From Methanothermobacter thermautotrophicus (GTDB lineage: Archaea > Methanobacteriota > Methanobacteria > Methanobacteriales > Methanothermobacteraceae), in NCBI RefSeq assembly GCF_014889545.1, contig NZ_QKOF01000007.1, forward strand, positions 240,453-304,452: a stretch of DNA of 64,000 nt, written 5' to 3'. Under the pieces are notes generated by a model, which was given only the letters and a program-made list of their open reading frames with translations, did no database searches and was not told where the DNA came from. How positions within the stretch are numbered: the stretch's first letter is position 1; each line of letters begins with the position of its first letter. Below are positions 47,116 to 57,238 of the stretch, one piece after another. Made by a program: the position numbers and the translations under genes.

Positions 47116-47688
47116 CTAGAAGGGTGTGTAGACAACTGCAAGTATCCTTGCATTTTCTTCTCCTGCTGCATGGAGGTGGTGGGGTACCACGGAGTCATAG
47201 TAGATGCTGTCACCCTCTGAGAGGAGGTAGCGGTCCTGTCCATAGATGACCTCTATTTCACCCTCAAGGACGTATATGAACTCCTCGCCCTCATGGGATG
47301 ATAGTTTGAAGTCGTCGGTGTGGAGTTCAACGTCGATTATGAAGGGCTCCATGTGCCTGTCGCTTTTACCTGCGCCGAGGGAGTGGAAGTTGAGGTTGCT
47401 GGTGTCTGTTTTCTCCTCATAGCCTGAGAAATGTATCACCCTCTCGGTTTTGCCCTTCCTCACTATAACCGGTTCGTCCTGGACCCTGTCATCGAGGAGT
47501 GTGCCGAGCCTCACTCCAAGGGTTCTTGAGATCTTTATGAGGGGTGTGAGTGATGGTATAACGTCCCCTTCCTCTATTTTCTTTATGAGTCCCGCATTGA
47601 CTCCACTTCTTTCTGCAAGCTCATCTACTGTTATTTTCTGGTTATCCCTGAGCTGTTTTATTCTCTCTCCCACTGTGTTTTCTGGCAC
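47116..47688 (-). CDS. XRE-family regulator with cupin domain
   Basis: 190 residues: an N-terminal helix-turn-helix (GERIKQLRDNQKITVDELAERSGVNAGLIKKIEE) and a C-terminal cupin (FKLSSHEGEEFIYVLEGEIE, DSIYYDSVVPHHLHA) as in PuuR-type regulators that sense small molecules. The start is GTG 47688 preceded by the perfect ribosome site AGGTGATCAC. It is first in an operon with the thioesterase and acyl-CoA synthetase and probably regulates them, perhaps sensing the acid or its CoA ester. Confidence 0.93.
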   Translation of the reverse strand: MPENTVGERIKQLRDNQKITVDELAERSGVNAGLIKKIEEGDVIPSLTPLIKISRTLGVRLGTLLDDRVQDEPVIVRKGKTERVIHFSGYEEKTDTSNLNFHSLGAGKSDRHMEPFIIDVELHTDDFKLSSHEGEEFIYVLEGEIEVIYGQDRYLLSEGDSIYYDSVVPHHLHAAGEENARILAVVYTPF

Positions 47689-47905
47689 GTGATCACCTTA
47701 ACATTTATAGGTAAGCTGTATCTATTTCTAAAATTTCAGTTTAAAAAAATTGCTGTTTAAAAATGTGCAGAACATCCACTATCTAGGGTGTGGAACTGTT
47801 CAGTATTTAAGCATGGCCAGTGGTAATATATCGGGCTCCGTATAATCAGTGCAGAGAAGACATTCTCTCGGTATTTAGACCATGAAGGGCATCGTTAAAT
47901 ATGCA

Positions 47906-48199
47906 TCAATCCTGGTTTCCAGTGTAGGTGGACCTGTTGGTTCTATTGTCAATGTAGACTGTGACCTCACTTGTGTTGGTTATGTTGGTGGTGTTATTCA
48001 GCACATGCATCCTGAGGGTTACCGGTTCAAAGCCAGGGTTTCCCATGGTCTGTATCCTTTCATCTGAGGGAAGGATGTCTGTGGGCATTTCAAATGCAAA
48101 GGATGGCTTTAAAAGTATACACAGGGTCGATGAAAACCCGTATGCGATTAAAGCCACCATTATGATCGCGAAAAGCCTTCCCTTCTTTGCTGATTTCAA
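47906..48199 (-). CDS. small membrane-anchored extracytoplasmic protein
   Basis: About 97 residues: basic start (KSAKKGR), one membrane helix ([22 protein letters not shown]) and an outside tail rich in Asn and Thr ([20 protein letters not shown]) that could be N-glycosylated. The start is TTG 48199 with AGGTGTTA upstream. It diverges from the first amt gene, whose TATA element lies about 40 bases away. No family is recognised. Confidence 0.65.
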   Translation of the reverse strand: MKSAKKGRLFAIIMVALIAYGFSSTLCILLKPSFAFEMPTDILPSDERIQTMGNPGFEPVTLRMHVLNNTTNITNTSEVTVYIDNRTNRSTYTGNQD

Positions 48200-48237
48200 T
48201 GGTAACACCTCTCTCTATTTTTCTCATTCTCATGATA

Positions 48238-48273
48238 TTTATAATGTTGGTAAATTTTCGGAAGGAGGTTACC
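48238..48273 (+). promoter_or_regulatory. amt1 promoter with degenerate NrpR-type operator
   Basis: TATA-like TTTATAAT at 48238-48245 is followed about 20 bases later by GGAAGGAGGTTACC (48260-48273), which fits the NrpR operator GGAA-N6-TTCC with one mismatch (TACC). This is at the expected transcription start, the same geometry as at the second amt gene. Confidence 0.55.
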
Positions 48274-48330
48274 GGCATCCTTATATTGGTGATTACAGAT
48301 ATGTTAGGCACATCCAGAAAGGAGCGTGAT

Positions 48331-49554
48331 ATGATGCTAAATTCAGGTGATACAGCATGGATGTTGATCTCAACTGCACTCGTGATACTGATGACTGTTC
48401 CAGGGGTTGCTATGTTCTATTCGGGTTTAACAAAACGTGAGAATGTTCTGAACACCATATTTCTATCATTTGTTTCCCTTGGAATTGTTAGCCTGCTCTG
48501 GTTTCTGTTCGGATATGGTCTCATATTCAGCGGAGACATTTCAGGGATCATAGGATCCTCTCATGTGGGCATCAGCCTTATTAATTTAGGGTCTGCTTCA
48601 AAATATGCTCCAACAATCCCCGAAGGACTCTTTGCAATTTTCCAGATGACATTTGCTGCAATAACAGTTGCCCTGATTTCCGGCGCTGTCGTGGAAAGGA
48701 TCAAATTCTCGTCATGGATACTTTTCATCCCTCTCTGGTTTGCACTCGTATATGTACCCGTGGCCCACTGGGTATGGGGCGGAGGATTCCTGCAGAACCT
48801 TGGTGTTCATGATTTCGCTGGGGGAATCGTGGTGCACATCACCAGCGGCATAGCCGCCCTTGCCCTTGCCCTCGTTACTGGTCCAAGATATGACCAGAAA
48901 CTGATGCCACATCACCTTGGATATTCTGTTATAGGTACCGGTCTTCTCTGGTTTGGATGGTTTGGATTCAACGCAGGTTCAGCCCTCTCTGCCGGATCCC
49001 TTGCAGTTAACGCTATGATCGTGACAAATACCTCTGCAGCGGCGGGGATGATTGGATGGATCCTCATGGATAGACTTAAAACCGGTAAACCAACACTTCT
49101 TGGCGCTCTTTCTGGAGCAGTTACAGGTCTTGCATCAATAACACCTGCAGCAGGTTTTGTGGATATAGGTGCCTCCACTGTCACAGGGCTTGTGGCAGCT
49201 GTTATATGTTATCTTGCAGTTTCATGGTTGAAGCCAGCTGCTGAATATGATGATGCCCTTGATGTATTTGGGATTCACGGTGTTTCAGGAATCATAGGAA
49301 CCCTTGGAGTTGGTTTGTTTGCGGTTCCAGCCCTAAACCCATCTTTGACCTCAGGAGGCCTTTTAACTGGAAGCACATCCCTTCTTGTAAGTCAGCTGAT
49401 TGGTGTTGTCACCGTCACTGTCTACACCTTCATCGTTACGTATCTCCTTGCGATGCTGCTGATGAAATTCAACGGGCTACGCGTTGAAAGGGAAGAGGAA
49501 ATTCAGGGACTTGACATAAATCTCCATGAGGAAACAGGTTACAGACTGACATGA
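48331..49554 (+). CDS. amt: ammonium transporter Amt (first copy)
   Basis: About 408 residues with eleven membrane helices. Family motifs: [30 protein letters not shown] (first pore His), [27 protein letters not shown] and [16 protein letters not shown] (second pore His). Ammonium uptake as NH3 or NH4+. Start at ATG 48331 follows GGAGCGTGAT. A glnK gene follows after 71 bases, the usual amtB-glnK pairing, and the PII protein would plug the channel when nitrogen is plentiful. Confidence 0.95.
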   Translation: MMLNSGDTAWMLISTALVILMTVPGVAMFYSGLTKRENVLNTIFLSFVSLGIVSLLWFLFGYGLIFSGDISGIIGSSHVGISLINLGSASKYAPTIPEGLFAIFQMTFAAITVALISGAVVERIKFSSWILFIPLWFALVYVPVAHWVWGGGFLQNLGVHDFAGGIVVHITSGIAALALALVTGPRYDQKLMPHHLGYSVIGTGLLWFGWFGFNAGSALSAGSLAVNAMIVTNTSAAAGMIGWILMDRLKTGKPTLLGALSGAVTGLASITPAAGFVDIGASTVTGLVAAVICYLAVSWLKPAAEYDDALDVFGIHGVSGIIGTLGVGLFAVPALNPSLTSGGLLTGSTSLLVSQLIGVVTVTVYTFIVTYLLAMLLMKFNGLRVEREEEIQGLDINLHEETGYRLT

Positions 49555-49604
49555 ACACAGATTTAAAAATGGTTCACAGAAGTACTTATAAGAAATCCGG
49601 TTAA

Positions 49605-49964
<360 letters not shown>

Positions 49965-50098
49965 GAAATTAAACAATTTATTTATTTAACATATTTCAGC
50001 AATTAAATTTCTTATTTAAATTTGTTTTACTCAGCACACATTTATCTGAAACTATATCCGAAAGATTTATATAGTAGTATGATCTTACTCTCAGTGTC

Positions 50099-50112
50099 GG
50101 AAGTTACTTTCC
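50099..50112 (+). promoter_or_regulatory. NrpR-type operator of the second amt-glnK pair
   Basis: GGAAGTTACTTTCC fits the methanogen nitrogen repressor NrpR operator GGAA-N6-TTCC exactly. A TATA-like TTATATAG lies about 28 bases upstream, placing the operator at the transcription start, as for a repressor. A further TTCCG follows, giving an extended inverted repeat CGGAA...TTCCG (50098-50120). Confidence 0.75.
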
Positions 50113-50184
50113 TATTTCCGACTATGATATATGTTGGAGAGATGAACATAGTATATATAAAAACAATGCATGGAGATGACTCTG

Positions 50185-51408
50185 ATGGATGCGGTCTTAA
50201 ACTCCGGTGACACTGCCTGGATGCTGGTATCAACAGCCCTGGTAATGCTGATGACGGTTCCAGGCGTGGCACTATTCTATGGGGGTTTAACGAAAAAGGA
50301 AAACGTACTGAACACCATGTTCCTATCCCTGATAGCCTTCGCAGTGACGAGCATAATATGGGTACTCTACGGCTATCAGTTCGCCTTTGGAGCCGACATA
50401 ATGGGGTTCATAGGAAGTCCAGTGAACCTGCTGATGAACGGGGTCGGTGTTAACACTGCTGCTGCACTGGCACCAACAATACCAGACTTCCTCTACATAG
50501 CATTTCAGTTAACATTCGCAGCAATAACGGTTGCACTCATATCCGGTGCCGTCGTTGAAAGGATGAAATTCTCAGCCTGGCTGGCATTCATTGTGCTCTG
50601 GGTGAGCCTGGTCTACGTGCCAGTGGCCCACTGGGTATGGGGCGGAGGATTCCTGGCGCAGCTCGGGGCCCTGGACTTCGCAGGTGGTACCGTGGTGCAC
50701 ATCAACTCAGGTGTCGCGGCACTGGCACTCGTCTACCTCCTCGGTAAGAGAAGGGACACAAGGCTTCTACCACACAACCTGGGATACTCAGTGATAGGTG
50801 CCTCACTGCTCTGGTTCGGCTGGTTTGGATTCAACGCAGGTTCAGCCCTCACAGCAGGTGGACTTGCAGCATCAGCCTTCCTGGTGACAAACACCGCGGC
50901 GGCTGCGGGTATGGTATCATGGGTTATAATGGACTACCTCAAGGTGGGTAAACCCACGGTACTCGGTGGAATATCAGGGGCAGTTGCTGGCCTGGTCGCC
51001 ATAACACCAGCAGCAGGCTTCGTAACGGTACCTGCAGCCCTCATCATAGGCCTTGTCACAAGCGTAATATCATACCTTGCAGTATCATACCTCAAACCAA
51101 GGCTTGGATACGACGATGCCCTTGACGTCTTCGGGATACACGGTATGTCAGGTATATGGGGCTCAGTGGCAACCGGCCTCTTTGCAGCACCATTCATCAA
51201 CGAACTGGGAACAGGCCTCATATACGGGAACCCTGGACAGCTAACAGCACAGGTGCTGGCCGTGGCAGTTGTGGCTGCCTACTCCTTCGTGGTGACACTG
51301 ATCATCGGCAAACTCCTGGACATAACAGTTGGCCTGAGGGTGAGCAGTAAGGAAGAGATAGAGGGCCTCGACACCCACCTCCATGAGGAGACAGGTTACA
51401 GGATCTGA
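50185..51408 (+). CDS. amt: ammonium transporter Amt (second copy)
   Basis: About 407 residues with eleven membrane helices and the same motifs as the first copy: [41 protein letters not shown] and [15 protein letters not shown] start at ATG 50185 ([10 protein letters not shown] follows, as in the first copy), with GGAG nine bases upstream; two ATGs just before overlap that site. It carries an upstream NrpR-type operator, so it is expected to be expressed under nitrogen limitation. glnK follows after nine bases. Confidence 0.95.
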   Translation: MDAVLNSGDTAWMLVSTALVMLMTVPGVALFYGGLTKKENVLNTMFLSLIAFAVTSIIWVLYGYQFAFGADIMGFIGSPVNLLMNGVGVNTAAALAPTIPDFLYIAFQLTFAAITVALISGAVVERMKFSAWLAFIVLWVSLVYVPVAHWVWGGGFLAQLGALDFAGGTVVHINSGVAALALVYLLGKRRDTRLLPHNLGYSVIGASLLWFGWFGFNAGSALTAGGLAASAFLVTNTAAAAGMVSWVIMDYLKVGKPTVLGGISGAVAGLVAITPAAGFVTVPAALIIGLVTSVISYLAVSYLKPRLGYDDALDVFGIHGMSGIWGSVATGLFAAPFINELGTGLIYGNPGQLTAQVLAVAVVAAYSFVVTLIIGKLLDITVGLRVSSKEEIEGLDTHLHEETGYRI

Positions 51409-51756
<348 letters not shown>

Positions 51757-51761
51757 ATTTA

Positions 51762-51780
51762 TTTTTTTTCATTTTTTTTT
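51762..51780 (+). terminator. T-rich terminator of the amt-glnK operon
   Basis: Two runs of T (eight at 51762-51769 and nine at 51772-51780) follow the second glnK stop directly, as usual for archaeal termination. Confidence 0.7.
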
Positions 51781-51846
51781 AAATGAAGAGCTACCTTAAT
51801 TAGATATAAATACAGTGAAAGTCCATATCACATACGGGGTGGGTAC

Positions 51847-52368
51847 TTGAAGGGCCATGTTATGCTCATTACAGTAATATTATCTGTTTTTCTGTTTGGG
51901 TGTGCATCTGCAGACACAGGTAACAACACGACAGACACCACATCATTGAATACAACAGCTGCAGAACCCCTTGCAACTGGTATACAGATGTCCGTAACAC
52001 CCACAGCCCTCAACCTGGGCACCGTTGACCCTGATGGTCTTGAGAGGGAATATTACTCCATTACAAATGTATCGATAAGAACAGGCGGGGGGACCTTGAG
52101 GGTCTCCTTAAGGGCCAGAGGCGACCTCATAGGTATCAACAACAGTTCAAATACAATACCACTCTCAAACCTTAAATACAGCATAAAATATGATGGTCCC
52201 TACGGACCCATCGAGGTTCCAAAGAGAAGCCTCACAACAACATATTACACCTTCTGGACATACCCTGACGCTGTTAATATAAAAATTCCAGTGGATTACT
52301 ATTTGACCGTGCCTCTCTACACTGACCCGGACACATACCGGGTGACTGTGACCTACAGGGCCCTTTAA
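51847..52368 (+). CDS. secreted protein of unknown function (possible lipoprotein)
   Basis: 173 residues starting at TTG 51847 with GGGTGGGT upstream. Residues 5-18 are hydrophobic and end in LFGCAS, which could be a lipobox with Cys as anchor; otherwise it is a normal signal peptide. A Thr/Asn-rich linker follows and then a strand-rich domain with repeated Thr and Tyr (LTTTYYTFWTYPDAV). No family is recognised. It is a single gene converging on pdxS. Confidence 0.72.
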   Translation: MKGHVMLITVILSVFLFGCASADTGNNTTDTTSLNTTAAEPLATGIQMSVTPTALNLGTVDPDGLEREYYSITNVSIRTGGGTLRVSLRARGDLIGINNSSNTIPLSNLKYSIKYDGPYGPIEVPKRSLTTTYYTFWTYPDAVNIKIPVDYYLTVPLYTDPDTYRVTVTYRAL

Positions 52369-52392
52369 AGATTAAAATAGGAAGAGGTGGGT

Positions 52393-53274
52393 CTACCATC
52401 CCCTATCCTGCATCCTGCCCTCTTCAGGGATTTCACTGATCTCCAGGCCCCTCATGGCTGTTCCAAGCCCCCTGGAGACCTCTGCTATAACCTCCGGGTC
52501 ATCATAGTGGGCTGTGGCCTCAACTATGGCCCTGGCATACCCTTCAGGGTTGTCTGATTTGAATATACCTGAACCAACAAAGACACCGTCGGCTCCAAGC
52601 TGCATCATGAGGGCTGCATCTGCAGGTGTTGCAACCCCCCCGGCTGCAAAGTTAACCACAGGGAGCTTTCCAAGTTTCGCTGTTTCCCTGACAAGTTCAA
52701 GGGGGGCCTCAATCTTTCTTGCAACCTCCCAGAGCTCCTCTTCCTCCTTGTTCTGGATCTCCCTGATCTCACTCATCATTATCCTCATGTGCCTTACAGC
52801 TTCAACAATGTTGCCTGTCCCTGGTTCCCCCTTGGTCCTTATCATGGCGGCGCCCTCATCTATCCTCCTGAGGGCCTCTCCAAGGTTCCTTGCACCGCAG
52901 ACAAATGGCACAGTGAATTTCTTCTTGTCTATGTGGAACCTCTCATCGGCAGGTGTCAGGACCTCACTCTCATCTATCATGTCAACGCCGAGGGCCTCGA
53001 GGACCTGGGCCTCCACGAAGTGTCCTATCCTGACCTTGGCCATTACAGGTATGGACACTGCATCCATTATTTCCTGGACCTTGTTTGGATCAGCCATCCT
53101 TGCAACTCCCCCTGAAGCCCTTATATCGGCTGGTACCTTTTCAAGGGCCATGACAGCGACTGCTCCTGAATCCTCTGCAATTGCTGCCTGTTCAGCGTTC
53201 ACAACGTCCATTATAACGCCGCCCTTGGTCATCTTTGCAAATCCCTTCTTGAGTACTTCTGTACCGTGCAGCAT
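52393..53274 (-). CDS. pdxS: pyridoxal 5'-phosphate synthase subunit PdxS
   Basis: 293-residue TIM-barrel enzyme that builds PLP from ribose 5-phosphate, glyceraldehyde 3-phosphate and ammonia. Motifs: [14 protein letters not shown] near the start, [20 protein letters not shown] with the substrate-binding Lys, [13 protein letters not shown], and [16 protein letters not shown] near the end. GGAGGAGATTTATC precedes the ATG. No pdxT (glutaminase) gene is adjacent, so PdxT is encoded elsewhere. rpiA in this window makes a substrate available. Confidence 0.96.
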   Translation of the reverse strand: MLHGTEVLKKGFAKMTKGGVIMDVVNAEQAAIAEDSGAVAVMALEKVPADIRASGGVARMADPNKVQEIMDAVSIPVMAKVRIGHFVEAQVLEALGVDMIDESEVLTPADERFHIDKKKFTVPFVCGARNLGEALRRIDEGAAMIRTKGEPGTGNIVEAVRHMRIMMSEIREIQNKEEEELWEVARKIEAPLELVRETAKLGKLPVVNFAAGGVATPADAALMMQLGADGVFVGSGIFKSDNPEGYARAIVEATAHYDDPEVIAEVSRGLGTAMRGLEISEIPEEGRMQDRGW

Positions 53275-53390
53275 GATAAATCTCCTCCATCAGAATGATC
53301 ATTATAATATTTGAAAATCAGGGGTTAAATATCTATTGCAGTGAGGTTCAGGGGTCTCTCAGAAACTTTTGGGTTGATGTTCGAAAAAGC

Positions 53391-53436
53391 TTTATCCTGT
53401 CCAATATGCAGGTTCTGAGGTTTATCCGTGATTTTA
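53391..53436. repeat. direct repeat copy 1 flanking the HepT-MntA pair
   Basis: 46 bases repeated at 54577-54622 with a single mismatch (37 identical at the start, including TTTATCCTGTCCAATATGCA). On the minus strand both copies encode the peptide SRINLRTCILDRI, so they are probably fragments of the same gene type. The pair of toxin-antitoxin genes lies exactly between the copies. Confidence 0.75.
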
Positions 53437-53669
53437 CACCCTTTATGGTTTTGATTTGAGTTTTATACTCCTGGATAAGTTTTCTGGAAGATTTTTCCAG
53501 TTTACTGGTTGCTGGCTCAATATCAGTCAATCAGGAATGCCCAGAATGTTTTGGATTATGGAAGAGTTATCATCGACCTTATAACCTTTGTTTCCCCCGC
53601 CTATAACATCTACAGTCACATTTACTAACGTAAACATCCCTATACTACCAGCGGGTGGTGGCCTGGAAA

Positions 53670-54092
53670 TTAAAATTTTTTGAGTAGTTCCTCAATTTTT
53701 TCCATGAAATCATAAAAGTCTGGGAGGTGTTTTTTCAGGATATTGAAGGCTATCTCATCATCAATTTTACCATAACGATGAACCAGGATGTTCCTGAAAG
53801 CTTTCATGGCTCTGAGCTTTTCACCCATCTCATTACTGATAATATTATCTCGCAGAAGGTTTTCGAAAACGTCCTCCTCTTCACCTGGAACCCCAAGTTT
53901 TAAATCAGAATTTAGTATTGAACATATGTCAAAGATATTCTCTATGGAAAATTCCAGTCTTTTATAGATGCCGTCTTTTACGAGTCCGAGCCCGGAAAAC
54001 TCTTTGAAGGTTTCAGGAGTATTCTCTTCCACTAGTTTTACGCTTTCCTCTATTTCCTTAAGTTTTGTCCTTATAATGGTTTTTCTTACCAT
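53670..54092 (-). CDS. hepT: HepT-like toxin (HEPN domain RNase)
   Basis: 140-residue alpha-helical DUF86/HepT protein. The RNase site is RNILVHRYG, which fits RX4HXY: Arg and His of the active site and the Tyr that the MntA antitoxin adenylylates in the HepT/MntA system. GGGCGGAGCC lies before the ATG. It is downstream of mntA by 11 bases on the same strand. It would cleave RNA when not silenced by its partner. Confidence 0.9.
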   Translation of the reverse strand: MVRKTIIRTKLKEIEESVKLVEENTPETFKEFSGLGLVKDGIYKRLEFSIENIFDICSILNSDLKLGVPGEEEDVFENLLRDNIISNEMGEKLRAMKAFRNILVHRYGKIDDEIAFNILKKHLPDFYDFMEKIEELLKKF

Positions 54093-54103
54093 GGCTCCGC
54101 CCT

Positions 54104-54493
54104 TTATTCTATTGGTTTTTCTCCAATATAATCATAGAACCTGTTTTTGAATGCTTCAAATTCTTTTATGGTCTCCCAGGCAATATCATGCAGGAATGTT
54201 TCATCCTCACAGTAGATTACCTTCCCCTTCAGCACCTCAACCCTAATATATAATGGGAGAACTTGGAAAATTTGAACATCAAATACCTCTGGAAGCTTTG
54301 ATAAAAGCCTGAACCTGAAATCTGATGCCTCCTCCATATCACCATCATAATAAATGCAAAGATCTATATCAGAGCCGCTGTGCATTCTATCCCCGGCTGC
54401 TGACCCATACAATATTATGAACTTCACCCTCTCAAAGCCTCTGGTTGCCTTTATCTCATTAAGGGCCTTTTTTACCATTTTCATGGAATCCAT
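54104..54493 (-). CDS. mntA: MntA-like antitoxin (minimal nucleotidyltransferase)
   Basis: 129-residue nucleotidyltransferase. It has the GSX10DXD motif of the MNT family (LYGSAAGDRMHSGSDIDLCIY), which transfers AMP units to the HepT Tyr to neutralise it. Length is typical. It is the first gene of the pair; the HepT gene follows after 11 bases. Flanking direct repeats suggest the pair arrived as a unit. Confidence 0.92.
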   Translation of the reverse strand: MDSMKMVKKALNEIKATRGFERVKFIILYGSAAGDRMHSGSDIDLCIYYDGDMEEASDFRFRLLSKLPEVFDVQIFQVLPLYIRVEVLKGKVIYCEDETFLHDIAWETIKEFEAFKNRFYDYIGEKPIE

Positions 54494-55057
54494 CCATAAA
54501 AGGTTTATCTTCCAAGATATTTTATTCTTTCCCCTTGAATGGGTCTATCAGGACCTTGTGGATTGATTTCTAAAGATTTATCCTGTCCAATATGCAGGTT
54601 CTGAGGTTTATCCTTGATTTTAGACCCCTCATGGTATTATGCGTTTTATGCTCTTTGGGATGTACCATCCTTAACCCCTTTTTACTTGAACAGACCAGGA
54701 AAAAGGGCTTAACAGTCCTATACGCAATAAATTCCTCCCAAACCATTTTCCTAAGCTAGAGGATCTGAAGGGTTTTCTGTGGGATTCACCTGAATTTTCA
54801 TGTGCTCTGAGGGATCCTCACAGAATTAGTGAAAGTTTTATAGGTCTGCTCCAGCAAGCTAAAATTCGAAGCAGTTTTTTGCCTGTTACCTAATCCATAT
54901 AAAAACTTTAAGGTTCCTTTATCCTGCTAAGATCTGCACAGAGACGTTTGATTAGAAAGGCCACAGTTCCTGAAAGTGCCTCAACTGGGGATGCGCAAGG
55001 TATTTAAGAACCGCCACCATATAATTCACACCTGAAAAAACTTCATTAGTGATTCAA
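54494..55057. other. 564-base gap with repeat copy 2, otherwise no gene seen
   Basis: Beyond the second repeat copy (54577-54622) no open frame with a ribosome site is convincing on either strand. On the minus strand the repeat encodes NTMRGLKSRINLRTCILDRI, a fragment. AT-rich stretches near 54900 and 55005 could hold a promoter for the small protein at 55058. This looks like degraded or transferred DNA. Confidence 0.5.
54577..54622. repeat. direct repeat copy 2 flanking the HepT-MntA pair
   Basis: Second copy of the 46-base repeat, 1186 bases from the first, on the other side of the HepT-MntA genes. Minus-strand translation around it gives HKTHNTMRGLKSRINLRTC, similar to KTQIKTIKGVKSRINLRTC at copy 1, so the likeness extends upstream of the identical core. 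Confidence 0.75.
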
Positions 55058-55252
55058 ATGGTTGCTGGAACATTCACCGGATCTGTAATCTACTCCCATG
55101 CAATACCTGCAGTTATGGGATTCCTGAGCATGATTCTGATATGTAATGGTGTTATGGATGATAACCGGGACCAGGTCCTTGCAGGTGTTGGCATATTCTT
55201 TGCAGCCGGTCTCTTACCCTTCATCATCCTGCCCTTCATCCTCGGAATCTAG
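55058..55252 (+). CDS. small membrane protein
   Basis: 64 residues with two hydrophobic helices (SHAIPAVMGFLSMILICNGV and GVGIFFAAGLLPFIILPFIL). The ATG at 55058 follows AGTGATTC. It ends exactly where the convergent PfkB-like gene ends. No family is recognised; a TATA-like element (TATTTAAG near 55000) is upstream. Confidence 0.6.
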   Translation: MVAGTFTGSVIYSHAIPAVMGFLSMILICNGVMDDNRDQVLAGVGIFFAAGLLPFIILPFILGI

Positions 55253-56080
55253 TCAGATTTCACCCTCAAGTTTTCTTGTGGCCATTAGGGATGCGAACCT
55301 TCCAGCCGCCTCAGGACCCACCATTCTTCTGGCATGCACATAGGCGGCCATGTAGGTGTCCCCCAGACCCGTTGGGTCAAGTTCCCTCACAGCCCTCACA
55401 GCCATTACCCTTATTCTGGAGCCGCCATGGCAGATGACTGAACCCCTCCTGCCGCATGTTACCACCGCCTCGGAGGTATGACGGGCCAGCATCCTCAGAG
55501 CCCTGGATGGGTTATCTGAGATCGTCCCAAGTTCATTCACATCAAGGAATACACCATCCCCTGCCTCCATGACCCTCCATATGTGCACTGCAGGTTTCAG
55601 TATTACGCTGCTTCCCATGGGATGTCTGAGGTAACCCTGAAGTCCTGTGTAGAGCCTGTGTCTCTCACCCAGGAATTCAAGGGTCCCGAGGGGTATGTCT
55701 GAGGGGAGGAGAGGTCCTGCAAGTACAGCGGTCCAGTCCTCCTCTGCAAGGCCATCAAGGTCCTCAACTTCTATGGGGTTTTCAGCGAAGTTTGACCTCT
55801 GAATCCTGCTTGAGGTATCGCCATTGAGGTAGATGTTTTCAAATTCAACTGTACGGTCATGGTAGATGGGCACGACCCTCGTCTGATCCGGGAATTCCTC
55901 AAGGAGCTCCGAGTCTTCCTCTGAGATTGTTACCAGGGCTGTGTGGCTGGTGCCAAGATGGGAAAGGATCCTTGAGTAGTAGTAGACAGCACCACCCACC
56001 TTCACCTCGGTGGAGTCTCCCCTCACAATGATGTCCCTGCTTACCGGGCCTATGAGGAGGTACCCGCTCCCTGAACTCAC
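55253..56080 (-). CDS. PfkB family carbohydrate kinase
   Basis: 275-residue ribokinase-fold kinase: VGGAVYYYSRILSHLG near the start and the catalytic DPTGLGDTYMAAYVHARRM near the end with the base Asp in GLGD. Start GTG 56080 overlaps the stop of the HisA-like gene, so the two are translationally coupled. Substrate unknown. The pairing with a HisA/HisF-type protein suggests a phosphorylated small-molecule pathway, possibly cofactor synthesis. Confidence 0.85.
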   Translation of the reverse strand: MSSGSGYLLIGPVSRDIIVRGDSTEVKVGGAVYYYSRILSHLGTSHTALVTISEEDSELLEEFPDQTRVVPIYHDRTVEFENIYLNGDTSSRIQRSNFAENPIEVEDLDGLAEEDWTAVLAGPLLPSDIPLGTLEFLGERHRLYTGLQGYLRHPMGSSVILKPAVHIWRVMEAGDGVFLDVNELGTISDNPSRALRMLARHTSEAVVTCGRRGSVICHGGSRIRVMAVRAVRELDPTGLGDTYMAAYVHARRMVGPEAAGRFASLMATRKLEGEI

Positions 56081-56760
56081 CCGGGCCTCACCATCCCCTC
56101 ATGGAGTGCCCTTCCAACAAGGACCGCCCTGACACCCATAGCCTCAAGTTCAGGTATCTCCTCAGGGAGAACACCACCACCGGGTATTACACGACCTATA
56201 AGTGGTCTGAAGAGTTCAAGGAGCTCCCTGTTGAAACCCCCTGAGGTACCAACGGCCCCTATATCAAGGAGGATTATATCGGATTCGTATCCCGTTAAAA
56301 GGTCCCTGAATTCCTCGAGCCCCATTTCAAGGTTCCTTGAGTGGAGCTTCATGTCCTTAACGTCCACGCTGATAACTGTCCTCTCTGATGGATAGTTCCT
56401 GAGGATCTCCTCCAGCTCCCCTGTACTATCAAGGGTCTCCGTTGCAACAACTACCCTCGATGCGAATTCAAGCAGGAAGTGGAATGTTTCACGATCCCTG
56501 ACACCGGCATCAAGGATCACAGGGAGGATGTGGTTCACCCTCCTCACCGCTTCGAGGTTTGAGCCTGTTCCCTCAATGGCATCCAGGTCCGCTATGTAGA
56601 TGGACCTTGCACCTGCCGCCCTGAGGGATAGTGCGATGTTTACGGGATCGGGTGAAGGTGAATATACTGACTCCAGGGGCCTGTATTTTTCACGTTCACC
56701 GGATTTCCCTGATACCGCGATCCCACACTTCAAATCAATAACAGGTATGATCTCAATCAT
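56077..56760 (-). CDS. HisA/HisF-related protein
   Basis: 227-residue TIM-barrel protein of the HisA/HisF superfamily but not the histidine enzyme itself: EIIPVIDLKCGIAVSGKSGE, VILDAGVRDRETFHFLL, DIILLDIGAVGTSGGFNREL and VIPGGGVLPEEI. Similar hisAF-related proteins in methanogens and methylotrophs are linked to tetrahydromethanopterin or methanofuran-type cofactor work; here that is an inference. It overlaps the PfkB gene by four bases. Confidence 0.85.
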   Translation of the reverse strand: MIEIIPVIDLKCGIAVSGKSGEREKYRPLESVYSPSPDPVNIALSLRAAGARSIYIADLDAIEGTGSNLEAVRRVNHILPVILDAGVRDRETFHFLLEFASRVVVATETLDSTGELEEILRNYPSERTVISVDVKDMKLHSRNLEMGLEEFRDLLTGYESDIILLDIGAVGTSGGFNRELLELFRPLIGRVIPGGGVLPEEIPELEAMGVRAVLVGRALHEGMVRPG

Positions 56761-56899
56761 CGGTATAACTCCTGATTAGCTCAATTCTGAATATTTATGT
56801 CTCTGGAATACTTAAAGCTTCATTTAATATGAGGGGCTAAAAATAGGGATCTACAATAAAAGGAGTTAGAGGTTGTGGAAAAAATTGAAATGCGGTCCA

Positions 56900-57238
56900 T
56901 TATCCCTGGACCATTATGAGTTTACCTGTCTTGGGGTCACGGTAGACTGTTCCCATCTCAACGTACCCCTGGCCTGAACCAGAGGTGGTCTGCGGGGTAT
57001 CATTGAGTTCCTGACCCTTCTGGACCTCAACAGCCTTCTTCATGGCCTCCATGGTCTCCTGTCTCTCCTGGGGAGTCATATCAGCAAATACAACGTTCTG
57101 CATGTTCCATGAGAGTACCAGGAATATCAGGAAACCAACTGAGAGTACCAGCATGGCGTCAACCAGGTTGGCGCTTCCAGCCATGGGGTCCTCTTCATTT
57201 TGATCCGATAGGAGTCTTCGCCGGCGCCTGAGCGGCAT
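56900..57238 (-). CDS. DUF2149 protein (ExbD/TolR-like partner)
   Basis: 112 residues: basic start ([10 protein letters not shown]), one membrane helix ([21 protein letters not shown]), and an outside tail ending in [24 protein letters not shown]2149 proteins pair with ExbB/TolQ proteins, as HmuV does with HmuU in the Bacteroidetes hmu operon. Asp in NLVDAMLV could be the proton-carrying residue as in ExbD. The gene overlaps the end of the ExbB gene by 44 bases. Confidence 0.87.
   Translation of the reverse strand: MPLRRRRRLLSDQNEEDPMAGSANLVDAMLVLSVGFLIFLVLSWNMQNVVFADMTPQERQETMEAMKKAVEVQKGQELNDTPQTTSGSGQGYVEMGTVYRDPKTGKLIMVQG

Noticed and set aside
52514..53314. Long open frame on the plus strand opposite pdxS
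   Set aside because: It is the antisense of a well-supported gene, is Ser/Ala-rich as antisense frames tend to be, and has no ribosome site.
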